Below, in pieces: positions 25,206 through 38,506 of a stretch of DNA of 64,000 nucleotides. Location: positions 54,069,676 to 54,133,675 of the forward strand of contig CM049311.1 in NCBI GenBank assembly GCA_026874595.1, given 5' to 3'. A program made the translations under genes and the position numbers. The notes under the pieces were generated by a model. That model was not told the DNA's origin, made no database searches, and saw nothing but the letters and a program-made list of their open reading frames with translations. Numbering within the stretch: position 1 is the stretch's first letter; every line of letters begins with the position of its first letter. Source of the DNA: Sipunculus nudus (lineage: Eukaryota > Annelida > Sipuncula > Golfingiida > Sipunculidae).

Positions 25206-25565
25206 CAAACCAGCAGACAGGTGAAAAACATAACCTGGCCATTAGGTAGCATCAAGAAACCTCAAGCTTTCAGGTTAATTGCCCGCAATGAAGCTAACAG
25301 CTGTCAAAAGATGGACTTACAAACACAAAGGGACCCATGGGTCACAGTACTCAGCTGAACTTTGTAAAATTTTAGCAAAAGCACAGTATACTTATTTCTA
25401 TTTGTTTATATATTAGCAGTACCCCTTGTGATACAATACAAAATCCAAAATGTAGCAAAAGTCAATTAAGGATGCATTAAAGAGATAAAATTATGAAATG
25501 TGTGTATGATTTTTCTGCAATAAAATTTATTTTAAAAAAAAGTATCTCCCCACTTCCGAATACAA
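25206..25565. repeat. Family 1 5' fragment and unassigned AT-rich sequence
   Basis: GGGACCCATGGGTCACAG with CTCAGCTGAACTTTG at 25331-25365. Otherwise nothing recognised. Confidence 0.45.
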
Positions 25566-26650
25566 ACTAGATGTGTCGGAACGACACGAATGGCCCCCAC
25601 CTGGGGCAATATAGAAACATTTGTTAAATTTTGAAAATTTTTTTAAAGGGACATAATCAGGAGCAATATTTTGCCTGCTCTTCCACACTAACAGTTCAGT
25701 TCTGCTTTATACAAAAGTTTACCAGCAAAAACATCCCAGCACACAGGCTCAGTACCTAACATACGGCGGTTTAGCACCTTGTTATAGCTCTGCATGTTGA
25801 TAAACACAGTCAACTTGTGTTTGTTTACCAACACATCCCGCGTGACCGGAGGTCCGATTGTGAGCCGCAACACGTGATGTTTCAGCCAGCAGGAACATGT
25901 ATTTCAATTTTTGGGCCAAGAAGTCAGAAATCTTCAGAATGACACATGTTGTAGCCCTGCGATGCATGCCCTGTGTTTATGTTTACACCAGTGATCGCGC
26001 CTGGGGCACTCTTTTAAAACTTGTTTACTGGAGTAAGCAAACGGTTTCAGGGCAGTAGTTTGGCTGGTACCAATTCATTTTTAAGGGAAGAGGCTATTTT
26101 TCAAGTTAATTCAACATGCTTTATAGGTGATTGGGCCCCTTTAAGTTCAGAAGGTGTCGTATGGTGAACAAGGGCAAAATGCAAACTCGATCTGTTACGG
26201 GTCATTATCAAGCAAAAAAAGTCCATACATGTGCATTTTCCATAAAAATTTCTGTCTTTCATGATATTTTCTATGTTTAGGAGCTGTAAAACAATCAAAA
26301 GTAGGTCAACCGGGGTGAAACGCGAACTCGATCTGTAACTGTCATTTTCTGCCCACACATAAAAAATCAGGGTGGTATCTGCAGGCATTGAGGAAAAAAA
26401 GTCCATACATATGCATTTGTTATGAAAATTTCTATTTTTCATGAAACTTTCTATGTTCAGGAGCAGTAAAATGGTCAAAAGAAGGTCAACTGAGACAAAA
26501 CAAGAACTTGATCTGTAACTGGTCATTATCTGCCTACACACCAAAAATCAGGCCCGTATCTGCAGGCATTGCAAAAACAGTCTGTACATGATAACTGGTC
26601 ATTATCTGCCCACACACCAAAAATCAGGCCAATATCTGAAGGTATTGCAA
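25566..26650 (+). repeat. Family 3 element start and 180-bp units
   Basis: Begins ACTAGATGTGTCGGAACGAC then ACGAATGGCCCCCACC, a GTGTCG-GAA-CGACAC hairpin followed by a subterminal motif. From about 26200 come 180-bp units with GTCCATACATGTGCATTT, AAAATTTCTATTTTTCATGA, AGGAGC.GTAAAAC.GTCAAA and CTGGTCATTATCTGCC. The same units end in the family 3 3' hairpin at 29270-29726. Confidence 0.7.
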
Positions 26651-27052
26651 AAACAAGGGACCTATGGGTCACGACGCTCAGCTGTTATATATGATAAAAA
26701 AATATTATTTTGAAATGAGGCACATGCTGGTTTTGTGTGGTAATAAATATAAGCTGTATTATGAGTTGTTGTTGTTTAGCTTATGTATGATTTTGATAGT
26801 ACCTTTGGAGACAGGGAAGAGGATTGATTTCATTTATTTTATTAACAAATGGAGTACTATTGTCACACAGATTTTGACTTGGCCATATAACTTATAAGCA
26901 GAACATATAATATAAGAGTTTAACTATTTATTAAAAAAAATTACAAATATTGTCCCAAATATAATTTTTATAAAAAAAATAATAAGAGAAGCATATGATT
27001 TTTTAAAATGAAATATAACTGATATGATTATTAAAATAATATTAAAGAATAT
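26651..27052. other. AT-rich sequence with a family 1 5' motif
   Basis: GGGACCTATGGGTCACGACG then CTCAGCTG at 26653-26680, followed by very AT-rich sequence with no gene or repeat recognised. Confidence 0.45.
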
Positions 27053-27074
27053 ATTCATGAATGCATTCATGAAT
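27053..27074. other. 22-bp perfect palindrome at a duplication breakpoint
   Basis: ATTCATGAATG followed by its exact reverse complement, centre between 27063 and 27064. The segment duplicated at 34854 begins at this centre. Confidence 0.9.
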
Positions 27075-27950
27075 ACATTTTAAAAGTATTTGCACGAGTA
27101 TTCATATACTTTCATTTTTACCTGAATTCCTATTCTTTATGCAAGAAATTTTATAATGGAGTACATAATCATATTCGTATTTAAATACAATTACAAAGTA
27201 TTCGCACCATGTCTGGTATTTATTCAGTTTCACCAACCAATGATGTTGAGAATCCAGAATATACTAAATTCACACATTTAAATAATGATCATAAGTACCT
27301 GGTTTTATGGATTTTATTTATATTAAAAAATACCTGTAAAAAATTCATTTTGGACTAATTTCACATCAATGTACACACTAGACACAGTAGGAATCTAGAT
27401 TAATTTTATCAACTGCATCTTTGTCTATCATTAATTTCCTTCATATGATCCCTAATGATTAGTAATGAATAATATGATTTACTTTTTTATCATTAAAATT
27501 GAACTGAAAAATACCATAGGTGACTGCATGGTGTTATTTGGAATATGTGACATTCTACCCATCGATACAAGATTCTTATATCATCAGTAACTGCAAGTTA
27601 ATTTCCTGTTATTATAAACTAACAAATTCCTTTTCTATTTTTCTTTAATTTGTTATTAAAAACCAATAAAAATTTATTAATTAATTGTTTATTGTTATGT
27701 TGTTGGTTAAAACTACTAGATGAGTTGGGTTGGACACCTGGATCAACTGTGGCTGGCCATAAGCTGCCTGGATTCCTGTATGCCTCGCCTCAAGCGTGCA
27801 TAATTTGATGAAAGGTCAACAAGGTCAACATACAGCTGACTCAAGAGGGGCTGGAGAGAGCCAAAGTCTGACAGGGTCTCATAAAAAACATTAATAAAAG
27901 CTACAATTTTTGGCCAATTTCTTTCAGCTTTGTAAACTAAAAAGCTGAAA
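27075..27950. other. AT-rich downstream flank inside copy A
   Basis: No exon or known repeat recognised. Around 27720-27880 it is less AT-rich. Repeated unchanged at 34863-35738 in copy B. Confidence 0.5.
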
Positions 27951-30415
27951 TCCTAATGTGTGCATGATATGAAAATTATATCAACAGTGCTCCCAGGACA
28001 CAAACGTGCCATGGTCACAGTTGGGCAAAATTTAAGGTACAAATTTTATATTTATACTAATAACTTATAAAATTTGAAAAATTCAGAACTAATTTTGGGT
28101 ATTCAATTGAATCTTGATTAAAAAATGTTACATCCCTGACAAAAAAATCTCTAGCTTCTGCAATGCCCTTGTTAAGGGAGTAAATATATTTCTTGATTTT
28201 TTACAAAGTGCATTATGTTTGGGCCCATAACTTAAAACAATTACGCAATACTGACATCATTCTGGCATGTGCATAGAGAATGAAAAATATGTATATTATT
28301 TATGATTAAAGATCAGTGGTTTTGATATTAGGCAGTCTTGAAGTGTAACAATGGGTTTTTAATGGAAAAATGAAGTTTTTCATTAATATCTCGAAGGTAT
28401 TAAGTCCTAGTGACCAAATTCTTGGCATGGTAGGGGATTTTGGAGACATCTAACTGTATGCCAAATTTAAGGAACTAAGAGCTGAAGCTGGGGAGCTGAG
28501 CTCTTGCAAACTGCATAACACTAGCTTTATGTAAACAATATGTTACATGGTGCTTGAAAACTTATTCAAATCTACAGTTTTTGATCAACTGGTTTCAAAT
28601 TTTTGGTGTTAACAGTTGAAATGCTAACAAAAACATGCTGTGAAAATTAAATCCACAGTACTTACAGGAAAAAAACGTGCCACGGTCAAAGTTGGGCAAA
28701 ATTTAAGGTACCAATTTTTTATTTTTATTAATATTTTAGAAAATTTAAAAGATTTTCATCTAATTTTGGGTATACAATTTAATTTTGATTAATTAAAGTT
28801 ATATTACTGGAAATAAGGTCGATAGCTTTAACATTTTTTGTGTTAAGTGATCAAATATCTTTCCTGATTTATTACAAAATGCATTATGTTTGGGCCCATA
28901 ACTTTTTTAAATTAAATAATACAGACATAATTTCTGGCATGTACATAGGAACTATATAGAGGAATATTTATGGTAAATATGAGGAAAAACAGATGAGTGG
29001 TTTTGATATTAGGCAGTCCTGAAGTGTGAAAATAGGTTTTTAATAAAAAATTGAGGTTTTTCTTTAATTTCTCAAAGGAATGAAGTTGCAAAGACCCAGT
29101 TTTCGGCTTGGTAGGAGATCTTGGGGACATCTAACATTATGCCGAATTTTGGATTCCTAGGTCTTACGGTTTCAAAACGTGCCACATCTACGGACGGACG
29201 GACGGACGGATGGACGGACGACGGACAATGGACCACGACTATAGCTCAGATGACTTATAGTCAGCTGAGCTAACAAGTCCGTACATGTGTATTTGTCATG
29301 AAAATTTCTATTTTTCATGAATTTTTCTAAGTTAAGGAGCCGTAAAACGTACAAAAATAGGTCCACGGGGATGAAATGCAAACTCGATCTGTAACTGGTC
29401 ATTATCTGCCTACACACCAAAAATCAGGCCAATATCTGCAGGCATTGCGAAAAAAAGTCCTTACATGTGTATTTGTCATGAAAATTTCTATTTTTCATGA
29501 AATTTTCTAAGTTAAGGAGCCGTAAAACGGTCAAAAGTAGGTCAACCGGGACATAACGCGAACTTGATCTGTAACTGGTCATTATCTGCCCACACACAAA
29601 AAATTAGGCCAATATCTGCAGACATTACGAAAAAAAGTCCGTACAACTGTTTTATTTCTGAATGACGGAAGGACGGACATGGGTAAATCTATATGTCCCG
29701 GCCACTTTGTGGCGGGGGCATAAAAATTATAACTGGGCTGGCTTGATGTTAACAATACTTAAGATGGTGTCAGAAAACTTGAATTAAAGCTATGTTTAAT
29801 CAATACATTTAATATTTCAGACTTTAAAAGATAAAATCTTTATGAATTTATGCTGTGAAAATTTAATCAAGTGCGTACAAGGAAAAAATGTGTCAAAGTC
29901 AAATTGAAGGTACTGATTTTATATTTATGTTAAAACCTCTGATGCAGTTATATGTCCTTTAAATAAAGCTACATGCCTGAAAAAAGGCTCTCTAGGTTCA
30001 ACAATAACCATGTAAGAAAGGTTAATATCTTTCCTGATATATTACAATAAACATTAATTTTGGGCCCAAAACTACAATGTACCTAAATTCTGGAATGTTA
30101 ACAGTACACAAAGATTTAGTTACAGTTAAGCCAAATTTGAAACACAAACAAAACAACACTATTGGTTTTGATATTAGGCAGTCTTGAAGTGTAACAATCA
30201 GATTTTAATTGAGGTTTTTCCTTAATTTCTAAAACGAACTAAGTCACAGTGACCCAGTTTGCAGTTTCGTAGGAGAACTTGGGGAAATCTAACTGTATGC
30301 AGAATTTCTGATTCCTAGGTCCAACAGTCTAGGAACATGCCCTGTTAACGGACATCTGGCCTACCGGACAAAGGGCCATATCTATAGCTTGGATGACTTA
30401 TAGCCAGCTGAGCTG
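27951..30415 (+). repeat. Family C units with a family 3 tail nested (copy A)
   Basis: Units begin GTGAAAATTAAATC.ACAGT near 27970, 28635 and 29855. They continue with GCATTATGTTTGGGCCCATA, GTGGTTTTGATATTAGGCAG, CCTAGGTC and GGACGGACGGACGG, and end AGCTCAGATGACTTATAGTC then AGCTGAGCTAA (29240-29273, 30376-30413). 29270-29726 is the 3' part of family 3. Copy B equivalent: 35738-38203. Confidence 0.8.
29693..29721 (+). other. Family 3 3' terminal hairpin
   Basis: Arms ATGTCCCGGCCAC and GTGGCGGGGGCAT around a TTT loop, with one mismatch and one G-T pair, followed by AAAAAT. Copy B has it at 37480-37508. Confidence 0.75.
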
Positions 30416-30811
30416 AAAAAAAACCCAAATACATCAAAGAATCAGATGTTGGGATTTGTTGATAGAGCCTTCCATGTAAAATGGGAAGTAACGCTCACAC
30501 ACGAAACAGTTGTCAAAATGTATATATTGCAAAAGATCAATACAGTCTCCATGATCAATATTCTGAAAGGTTGGTTGAATTTGTCATGATTAATTAAACT
30601 TCCTAGAAATGCTTCAGGAGATGTATCTTCTTCTGAAGAACTCTTGGTCCACTCGCCTTCCTTCAACACCAGCCCTCCAAGTGGGCCCCAGTGCTCAGGA
30701 CTTATATATTACTTTATAATTTATTATACAAATGGCAAAAATAGTTCCACAAGTTCAGGTCTATGAATGAACACATTATGGTTTATGGTTAGTCCAAGTG
30801 GTGATTCTGTT

Positions 30812-30941
30812 TCACACATCAAAGGCATCTTGACATATGTTCTGTCCATGCTCTTCATATTGTTGTCTTGTGACAGATTTTTTCTCAAAGTCACCTGAAT
30901 TTGCAAAAGTGGCACCTCCTTGCCATGTGTATGTGAGAGGT
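30812..30941 (-). pseudogene. ACTR6: Duplicated ACTR6 terminal exon 12 (copy A)
   Basis: Encodes the same C-terminal tail and TGA stop, followed by an AATAAA at 30725-30720. It could act as an alternative 3' end only if transcription and splicing ran past the copy B terminal exon. Confidence 0.92.
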
Positions 30942-31262
30942 CTGAAATGAAAATATGTTCGTTATCATAATACTGACTGATATATATGACAAGACCACCA
31001 AAACACAAAAATCTGTATAGGACATTAAAATCAAGCCATTGTGATCCTATGTGAACTGCCACTTTTACCAAATATGGCCCCCATCTCTTGTACTAAATGT
31101 GGTTCATTGACAAGATTAATTGGCAATTTTGGTAATGATATCATACAACTGCTTACAGGTGATTACAAAATGTTTGTGTATTAGTCTGTTATGTCTGTCA
31201 AAGAGGATGCTTCATTCAATGTGAGAACACTAGTGCCCCCTATTAAACATTGGATGACTTAC

Positions 31263-31325
31263 TTCTCAGGTATGTTGATTATTACATCGTAGAAATCAGG
31301 TGCCATGGACCGTACTTCATTAAAC
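31263..31325 (-). pseudogene. ACTR6: Duplicated ACTR6 exon 11 (copy A)
   Basis: Same reading as copy B exon 11, with preserved splice sites. Confidence 0.92.
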
Positions 31326-31452
31326 CTGTAAATATTCAGTTACATATATGAAACATAAAAAATGACACTGCTAAGATCTCTAGATACAAATACTTTTAAC
31401 AAGGGATCCATTGGTCACGTCGCTCAGCTGAATTTTGCAAAATTTTAGCAAA

Positions 31453-31454
<2 letters not shown>

Positions 31455-31530
<76 letters not shown>
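31455..31530. repeat. TA microsatellite in ACTR6 intron (copy A)
   Basis: Uninterrupted TA run, longer than its copy B counterpart at 39246-39285 by about 32 bp. This gives a length marker between the two copies. Confidence 0.95.
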
Positions 31531-31533
<3 letters not shown>

Positions 31534-33222
31534 CATTTTAAGAGCTAAGAGGAAATGGCCTGCTAACTGGTGATAATCATAAATAGAATATATGTTTGCC
31601 AAACTTATACTGTGTACTTTTTTGGACCATATCAAAGATGCAGGAACCTCTCATGGTCCCTACATTGCAGGTGTCCCTTCGTGAGAGGTAGGGACAGATG
31701 GGGGGGGGGGGGGCGGCGGGCCTATTGGGGGGGGGGGGTTGGTGATGATTATTGCAAAGAGACAGAGGTTCAACAATTGTAATAAAAAACACATAGGTAT
31801 AGAAAATAAGTTTATTTCTGAACAACAAATAAAACACATTATACACATGAAACATATTTACACTCTCTTGCTGCCATCGTAGATTGTAATTGGTAATCGC
31901 ATTGAACTAGAGTCGTGTAAGTCATATTGAGAATGTGATCTTTTCTAGAAATCAACGGAGATTAATAGGCAAAATTAGCCCTTGATCTGGTCCCTTGGCC
32001 AGTCAGTGAAGATTTTGTCACAGTTGATCTTGCTTGGTTATGCCTATGTTGTTGCATTCAATTATCAAAGACCACTTATTCTTTGACAACGTAATTATAA
32101 AGCCTTTGAAGAGCGTGCTTATCATGTTATGAATACAAACTGTTAATTATTGCTTACCTGAAGACACTCAGCAAATTAACGATCACTCAGTTTATTACTC
32201 ATCCATGCATTGCTTACACGAATTTTAATCAATTTTAAAGCAGTTTACACTCCATTAAATGCGTGGTAAAATGACTATTATTTAAAATTTAAATGTGAAC
32301 TGGGGACCCTGGATATGCTAGTTTGGTTAACATTTTGACCAGCAGGCGCTGCCACTGATATAAACTGAAGAGCTATTACAAATTGCATCAATGATCATGT
32401 GTCAGTTTCGTCAGATCTTTTTTATGTTTAATTTAAAAAAAAATATATATAAATATACATAGGACAACAATATTTTAGTTCATGTTTCATTCGCTATATA
32501 TGATACCACTTATAAATGGGTAGTATCAATGTATTACACAGCTTTCGACTGACATGCAATCACGTGAATCTGGACATGGCGGACAGCGGAGTTAGAATAA
32601 TTTTTAATCAGCAAAATGTGATGGTTTTCATGTTAAATATTAGTCATTGTATCAGGTCATAGGGGGCGGCATGTCACCCGATTTTGATCGGTTCAGTTTT
32701 TAATTAAACTACGATTACGTTAACTTTGAAGTGCCATGGACAACCCGCCCGTGTTGTCAGCTGTGCTTGTTTATCGCACCTTCAAAGGCTTTAATCGCGG
32801 GCTCAAAGACCAAAGCAGTTCACAAACTTAACGCATTGTCAAACATACTTGGTTGATATTACACCTTCAAAGGATTCATCTAAGCTAATTACTCATGAAT
32901 CCAGGGTGCGTTTATGCATGGTTAAGCGTCCTCTCAGCACTCACACGACGGTCCCCCATTTCAATACATCAATTGTGCGCCCTGATCCGTGGATGATCCT
33001 CTAAGTGCTGAAAATGATCACCATGAGTGAGTGTCTGTCCAGATTCTTACTCAGGTGTCCGCTCATGACAGGGTTTGCAACCAAATATGACTGTCCCTGT
33101 CTGGGTTCAGCAGGTGTCTGCTCAAGACAGGTAAGTTTTAAAGGGAAAAAGTCGGGACATTGGCTTAGTGGTCGTACATTGAAGATGTCCGCTTGTCATG
33201 GTGTCCCCTCACGGCGGAGTCT

Positions 33223-33890
33223 GTCAAGTGGCAATTTTGGGGGTATTAAAAGGCACAAAAACAAGTAAAGAATAAAAGCTGGCGTCACCAGTTTCTTGAC
33301 CATGACAACCCTATCCACTATCTTCGATCAACTTGATTTTGGGATCAATCCATGCAAGATTTCTTGAGATCTTTAAGAATTTGTGTGATTTTCCCCAAAA
33401 TTCTCCGAGTAAAGGTCATGACCTCATTTTTAATAGTTGTCGTCCTCTCACTCATATCTATACATATACCAAGATTGGTAAGGATCAGTGAAATATTTTT
33501 AGAGTTATCACGCCAATAAGATTTATATGCGGCGGCGGCGGGGGGCCCGGCATGAAAACATAGTATCCCCCGACTTTGTCTGGGGATACAATAATATGCA
33601 TACCAAATATGATCAAAAACAGATCAGTGGTTTTGATATTAGGTAGTCTTGAAGTGTTACAAAGGGTTTTTAATGGAAAACAGAGATTTTTTTTAATATC
33701 TCCGAGGAACCAAGTCCTACTATCCCAATTTTCAGTAATGGTAGGGATTTGGGTACATCTAACTGTATGCAAAATTTTGGATTCCTAGTTCCAACAGTTT
33801 CAAAATGTGCCCTGTTAACAGCGGGAAAGATGACGGACAAAGGACCATGACTATAGCTCAGATTACTTACAGTCAGCTGAGCCAAAAAGC
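33223..33890 (+). repeat. Family 2 tail and family C unit (copy A)
   Basis: The 325-bp-type unit ends in the hairpin GTATCCCCCGAC-TTT-GTCTGGGGATAC at 33563-33589. It is followed directly by a family C body from ATATGATCAAAAACAGATCAG to the 3' hairpin at 33856-33888. Copy B: 43024-43691. Confidence 0.75.
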
Positions 33891-34171
33891 AGTCCAGCCA
33901 ACCTGAGTGAGAAACAAACTACTAGATTATTAAACAAATCACTCACTGTGGATCCCTGCATCATAGATCCATTTCAAAATGAGCTAACAGTGACATCTAC
34001 TGGTAAAGTATAAAGTGTCAAGATACAAAATCAAAAGTTGAGCTAATATTATTTATTTCCCTTCTACTTGAATTTTTTTCCCTCTGAAATGTTATCTTTA
34101 AAGTCAAGTGAATATTCAAATGGAATTTCAATGTAGCTCAGTGAATAAGAAAATTATGGCATGGTACTCAC

Positions 34172-34247
34172 AGACGTTCCTTAAATCCTGGTAGCATACA
34201 ATTACCACCCGTCATAATAATGTTCTTGAAGAAGTGGGGCCTCATCT
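34172..34247 (-). pseudogene. ACTR6: Duplicated ACTR6 exon 10 (copy A)
   Basis: Encodes the same MRPHFFKNIIMTGGNCMLPG segment with intact acceptor and donor. It is part of the orphan 3' copy. Confidence 0.92.
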
Positions 34248-34387
34248 CTGAAATCACAGTTGTATAATTGTATATGGATAATTGTGTTGACTGGAACATC
34301 ATAGGTGTTCATTCAGAAACTGATAATTAGTATACAAACTGACATAATTTTACAGACTGGTTTTAAATGTACTAACATGAAACCTAC

Positions 34388-34511
34388 CTTCTGGTGTTTT
34401 ATTAATGGTGTGAACAATAGCTTCAGCCATGCCCATCTCTTGAATACCGATGTCTGAAGGATGGAACAACACCTCAGGAACACAAAACCTCTCATTGTTC
34501 ATTCTAATTAT
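34388..34511 (-). pseudogene. ACTR6: Duplicated ACTR6 exon 9 (copy A)
   Basis: Same open reading frame and splice sites as exon 9 in copy B. It is not disrupted itself, but it lacks an upstream first exon, and a full stop-codon exon of the gene (copy B exon 12) lies before it. Confidence 0.92.
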
Positions 34512-34773
34512 CTGAAATGCACCAACACAACCAAATCAACCATTATGCAACAACAAAAAAATAATAAAATTTACATGCTCTGAAAAAGGGTTTTTTGTCT
34601 TCAAACATAACTATTAATGTATTTTTACTTTAAGTATTATTACTAAAGTTATCCATTGTTTAGGCTAAGCATCATTGCATCTGGCTCTGTGCTTGTCCAA
34701 AGTTATTAAAACATAACAGCCTTATTTTAATAGTTAACAACTAATCACTCCAGTATTTCAACATTTTCCTGAC

Positions 34774-34853
34774 CTGTTCAGACCCCTGAGCTTTCCCTGT
34801 TGTTTCTTCGACAGGTCTGACGTAACCTCTCTTCACTTGTGTGTAGTCTGGCA
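34774..34853 (-). pseudogene. ACTR6: Truncated ACTR6 exon 8 (copy A)
   Basis: The last 80 of 121 nt of exon 8, identical to copy B by eye. It is cut at the duplication junction, so its splice acceptor and first 41 nt are gone. The donor is intact. Confidence 0.93.
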
Positions 34854-37800
34854 TTCATGAATACATTTTAAAAGTATTTGCACGAGTATTCATATACTTT
34901 CATTTTTACCTGAATTCCTATTCTTTATGCAAGAAATTTTATAATGGAGTACATAATCATATTCGTATTTAAATACAATTACAAAGTATTCGCACCATGT
35001 CTGGTATTTATTCAGTTTCACCAACCAATGATGTTGAGAATCCAGAATATACTAAATTCACACATTTAAATAATGATCATAAGTACCTGGTTTTATGGAT
35101 TTTATTTATATTAAAAAATACCTGTAAAAAATTCATTTTGGACTAATTTCACATCAATGTACACACTAGACACAGTAGGAATCTAGATTAATTTTATCAA
35201 CTGCATCTTTGTCTATCATTAATTTCCTTCATATGATCCCTAATGATTAGTAATGAATAATATGATTTACTTTTTTATCATTAAAATTGAACTGAAAAAT
35301 ACCATAGGTGACTGCATGGTGTTATTTGGAATATGTGACATTCTACCCATCGATACAAGATTCTTATATCATCAGTAACTGCAAGTTAATTTCCTGTTAT
35401 TATAAACTAACAAATTCCTTTTCTATTTTTCTTTAATTTGTTATTAAAAACCAATAAAAATTTATTAATTAATTGTTTATTGTTATGTTGTTGGTTAAAA
35501 CTACTAGATGAGTTGGGTTGGACACCTGGATCAACTGTGGCTGGCCATAAGCTGCCTGGATTCCTGTATGCCTCGCCTCAAGCGTGCATAATTTGATGAA
35601 AGGTCAACAAGGTCAACATACAGCTGACTCAAGAGGGGCTGGAGAGAGCCAAAGTCTGACAGGGTCTCATAAAAAACATTAATAAAAGCTACAATTTTTG
35701 GCCAATTTCTTTCAGCTTTGTAAACTAAAAAGCTGAAATCCTAATGTGTGCATGATATGAAAATTATATCAACAGTGCTCCCAGGACACAAACGTGCCAT
35801 GGTCACAGTTGGGCAAAATTTAAGGTACTAATTTTATATTTATACTAATAACTTATAAAATTTGAAAAATTCAGAACTAATTTTGGGTATTCAATTGAAT
35901 CTTGATTAAAAAATGTTACATCCCTGACAAAAAAATCTCTAGCTTCTGCAATGCCCTTGTTAAGGGAGTAAATATATTTCTTGATTTTTTACAAAGTGCA
36001 TTATGTTTGGGCCCATAACTTAAAACAATTACGCAATACTGACATCATTCTGGCATGTGCATAGAGAATGAAAAATATGTATATTATTTATGATTAAAGA
36101 TCAGTGGTTTTGATATTAGGCAGTCTTGAAGTGTAACAATGGGTTTTTAATGGAAAAATGAAGTTTTTCATTAATATCTCGAAGGTATTAAGTCCTAGTG
36201 ACCAAATTCTTGGCATGGTAGGGGATTTTGGAGACATCTAACTGTATGCCAAAATTAAGGAACTAAGAGCTGAAGCTGGGGAGCTGAGCTCTTGCAAACT
36301 GCATAACACTAGCTTTATGTAAACAATATGTTACATGGTGCTTGAAAACTTATTCAAATCTACAGTTTTTGATCAACTGGTTTCAAATTTTTGGTGTTAA
36401 CAGTTGAAATGCTAACAAAAACATGCTGTGAAAATTAAATCCACAGTACTTACAGGAAAAAAACGTGCCACGGTCAAAGTTGGGCAAAATTTAAGGTACC
36501 AATTTTTTATTTTTATTAATATTTTAGAAAATTTAAAAGATTTTCATCTAATTTTGGGTATACAATTTAATTTTGATTAATTAAAGTTATATTACTGGAA
36601 ATAAGGTCGATAGCTTTAACATTTTTTGTGTTAAGTGATCAAATATCTTTCCTGATTTATTACAAAATGCATTATGTTTGGGCCCATAACTTTTTTAAAT
36701 TAAATAATACAGACATAATTTCTGGCATGTACATAGGAACTATATAGAGGAATATTTATGGTAAATATGAGGAAAAACAGATGAGTGGTTTTGATATTAG
36801 GCAGTCCTGAAGTGTGAAAATAGGTTTTTAATAAAAAATTGAGGTTTTTCTTTAATTTCTCAAAGGAATGAAGTTGCAAAGACCCAGTTTTCAGCTTGGT
36901 AGGAGATCTTGGGGACATCTAACATTATGCCGAATTTTGGATTCCTAGGTCTTACGGTTTCAAAACGTGCCACATCTACGGACGGACGTACGGACGGACG
37001 GACGGACGACGGACAATGGACCACGACTATAGCTCAGATGACTTATAGTCAGCTGAGCTAACAAGTCCGTACATGTGTATTTGTCATGAAAATTTCTATT
37101 TTTCATGAATTTTTCTAAGTTAAGGAGCCGTAAAACGTACAAAAATAGGTCCACGGGGATGAAATGCAAACTCGATCTGTAACTGGTCATTATCTGCCTA
37201 CACACCAAAAATCAGGCCAATATCTGCAGGCATTGCGAAAAAAAGTCCTTACATGTGTATTTGTCATGAAAATTTCTATTTTTCATGAAATTTTCTAAGT
37301 TAAGGAGCCGTAAAACGGTCAAAAGTAGGTCAACCGGGACATAACGCGAACTTGATCTGTAACTGGTCATTATCTGCCCACACACAAAAAATTAGGCCAA
37401 TATCTGCAGACATTACGAAAAAAAGTCCGTACAACTGTTTTATTTCTGAATGACGGAAGGACGGACATGGGTAAATCTATATGTCCCGGCCACTTTGTGG
37501 CGGGGGCATAAAAATTATAACTGGGCTGGCTTGATGTTAACAATACTTAAGATGGTGTCAGAAAACTTGAATTAAAGCTATGTTTAATCAATACATTTAA
37601 TATTTCAGACTTTAAAAGATAAAATCTTTATGAATTTATGCTGTGAAAATTTAATCAAGTGCGTACAAGGAAAAAATGTGTCAAAGTCAAATTGAAGGTA
37701 CTGATTTTATATTTATGTTAAAACCTCTGATGCAGTTATATGTCCTTTAAATAAAGCTACATGCCTGAAAAAAGGCTCTCTAGGTTCAACAATAACCATG

Positions 37801-38506
37801 TAAGAAAGGTTAATATCTTTCCTGATATATTACAATAAACATTAATTTTGGGCCCAAAACTACAATGTACCTAAATTCTGGAATGTTAACAGTACACAAA
37901 GATTTAGTTACAGTTAAGCCAAATTTGAAACACAAACAAAACAACACTATTGGTTTTGATATTAGGCAGTCTTGAAGTGTAACAATCAGATTTTAATTGA
38001 GGTTTTTCCTTAATTTCTAAAACGAACTAAGTCACAGTGACCCAGTTTGCAGTTTCGTAGGAGAACTTGGGGAAATCTAACTGTATGCAGAATTTCTGAT
38101 TCCTAGGTCCAACAGTCTAGGAACATGCCCTGTTAACGGACATCTGGCCTACCGGACAAAGGGCCATATCTATAGCTTGGATGACTTATAGCCAGCTGAG
38201 CTGAAAAAAACCCAAATACATCAAAGAATCAGATGTTGGGATTTGTTGATAGAGCCTTCCATGTAAAATGGGAAGTAACGCTCACACACGAAACAGTTGT
38301 CAAAATGTATATATTGCAAAAGATCAATACAGTCTCCATGATCAATATTCTGAAAGGTTGGTTGAATTTGTCATGATTAATTAAACTTCCTAGAAATGCT
38401 TCAGGAGATGTATCTTCTTCTGAAGAACTCTTGGTCCACTCGCCTTCCTTCAACACCAGCCCTCCAAGTGGGCCCCAGTGCTCAGGACTTATATATTACT
38501 TTATAA

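Larger units (their letters stand above)
27066..34853. repeat. Segmental tandem duplication, copy A (7.79 kb)
   Basis: Nearly identical to 34854-44654, with only scattered substitutions seen. Offsets are constant at 7787 through 31.4 kb. They rise to about 9801 beyond the block missing from copy A. It contains ACTR6 exons 9-12, a truncated exon 8, and a large amount of dispersed repeat. On the plus strand copy A is the first unit, so it lies downstream of the functional gene. Confidence 0.95.

Noticed and set aside
29240-29273. tRNA-like TAGCTCAGATG motif as a tRNA gene or tRNA-derived SINE head
   Set aside because: It resembles a tRNA D-arm only locally. No acceptor stem, B box or anticodon arm follows, and it sits at a 3' end as part of a hairpin.
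30442-30694. Minus-strand ORF with GGLVLKEGEW tested as the ACTR6 last exon
   Set aside because: Exon 12 at 30812-30941 (and 38599-38728) matches the ARP6 C terminus through to the stop at the expected total length. This ORF lies beyond the poly(A) signal.
31675-31740. Poly-G rich stretches (also 12603, 13591, 41515, 56610) as G-quadruplex regulators
   Set aside because: They are simple slippage-prone homopolymers within repeats. Length differs between duplicate copies, so no function is supported.
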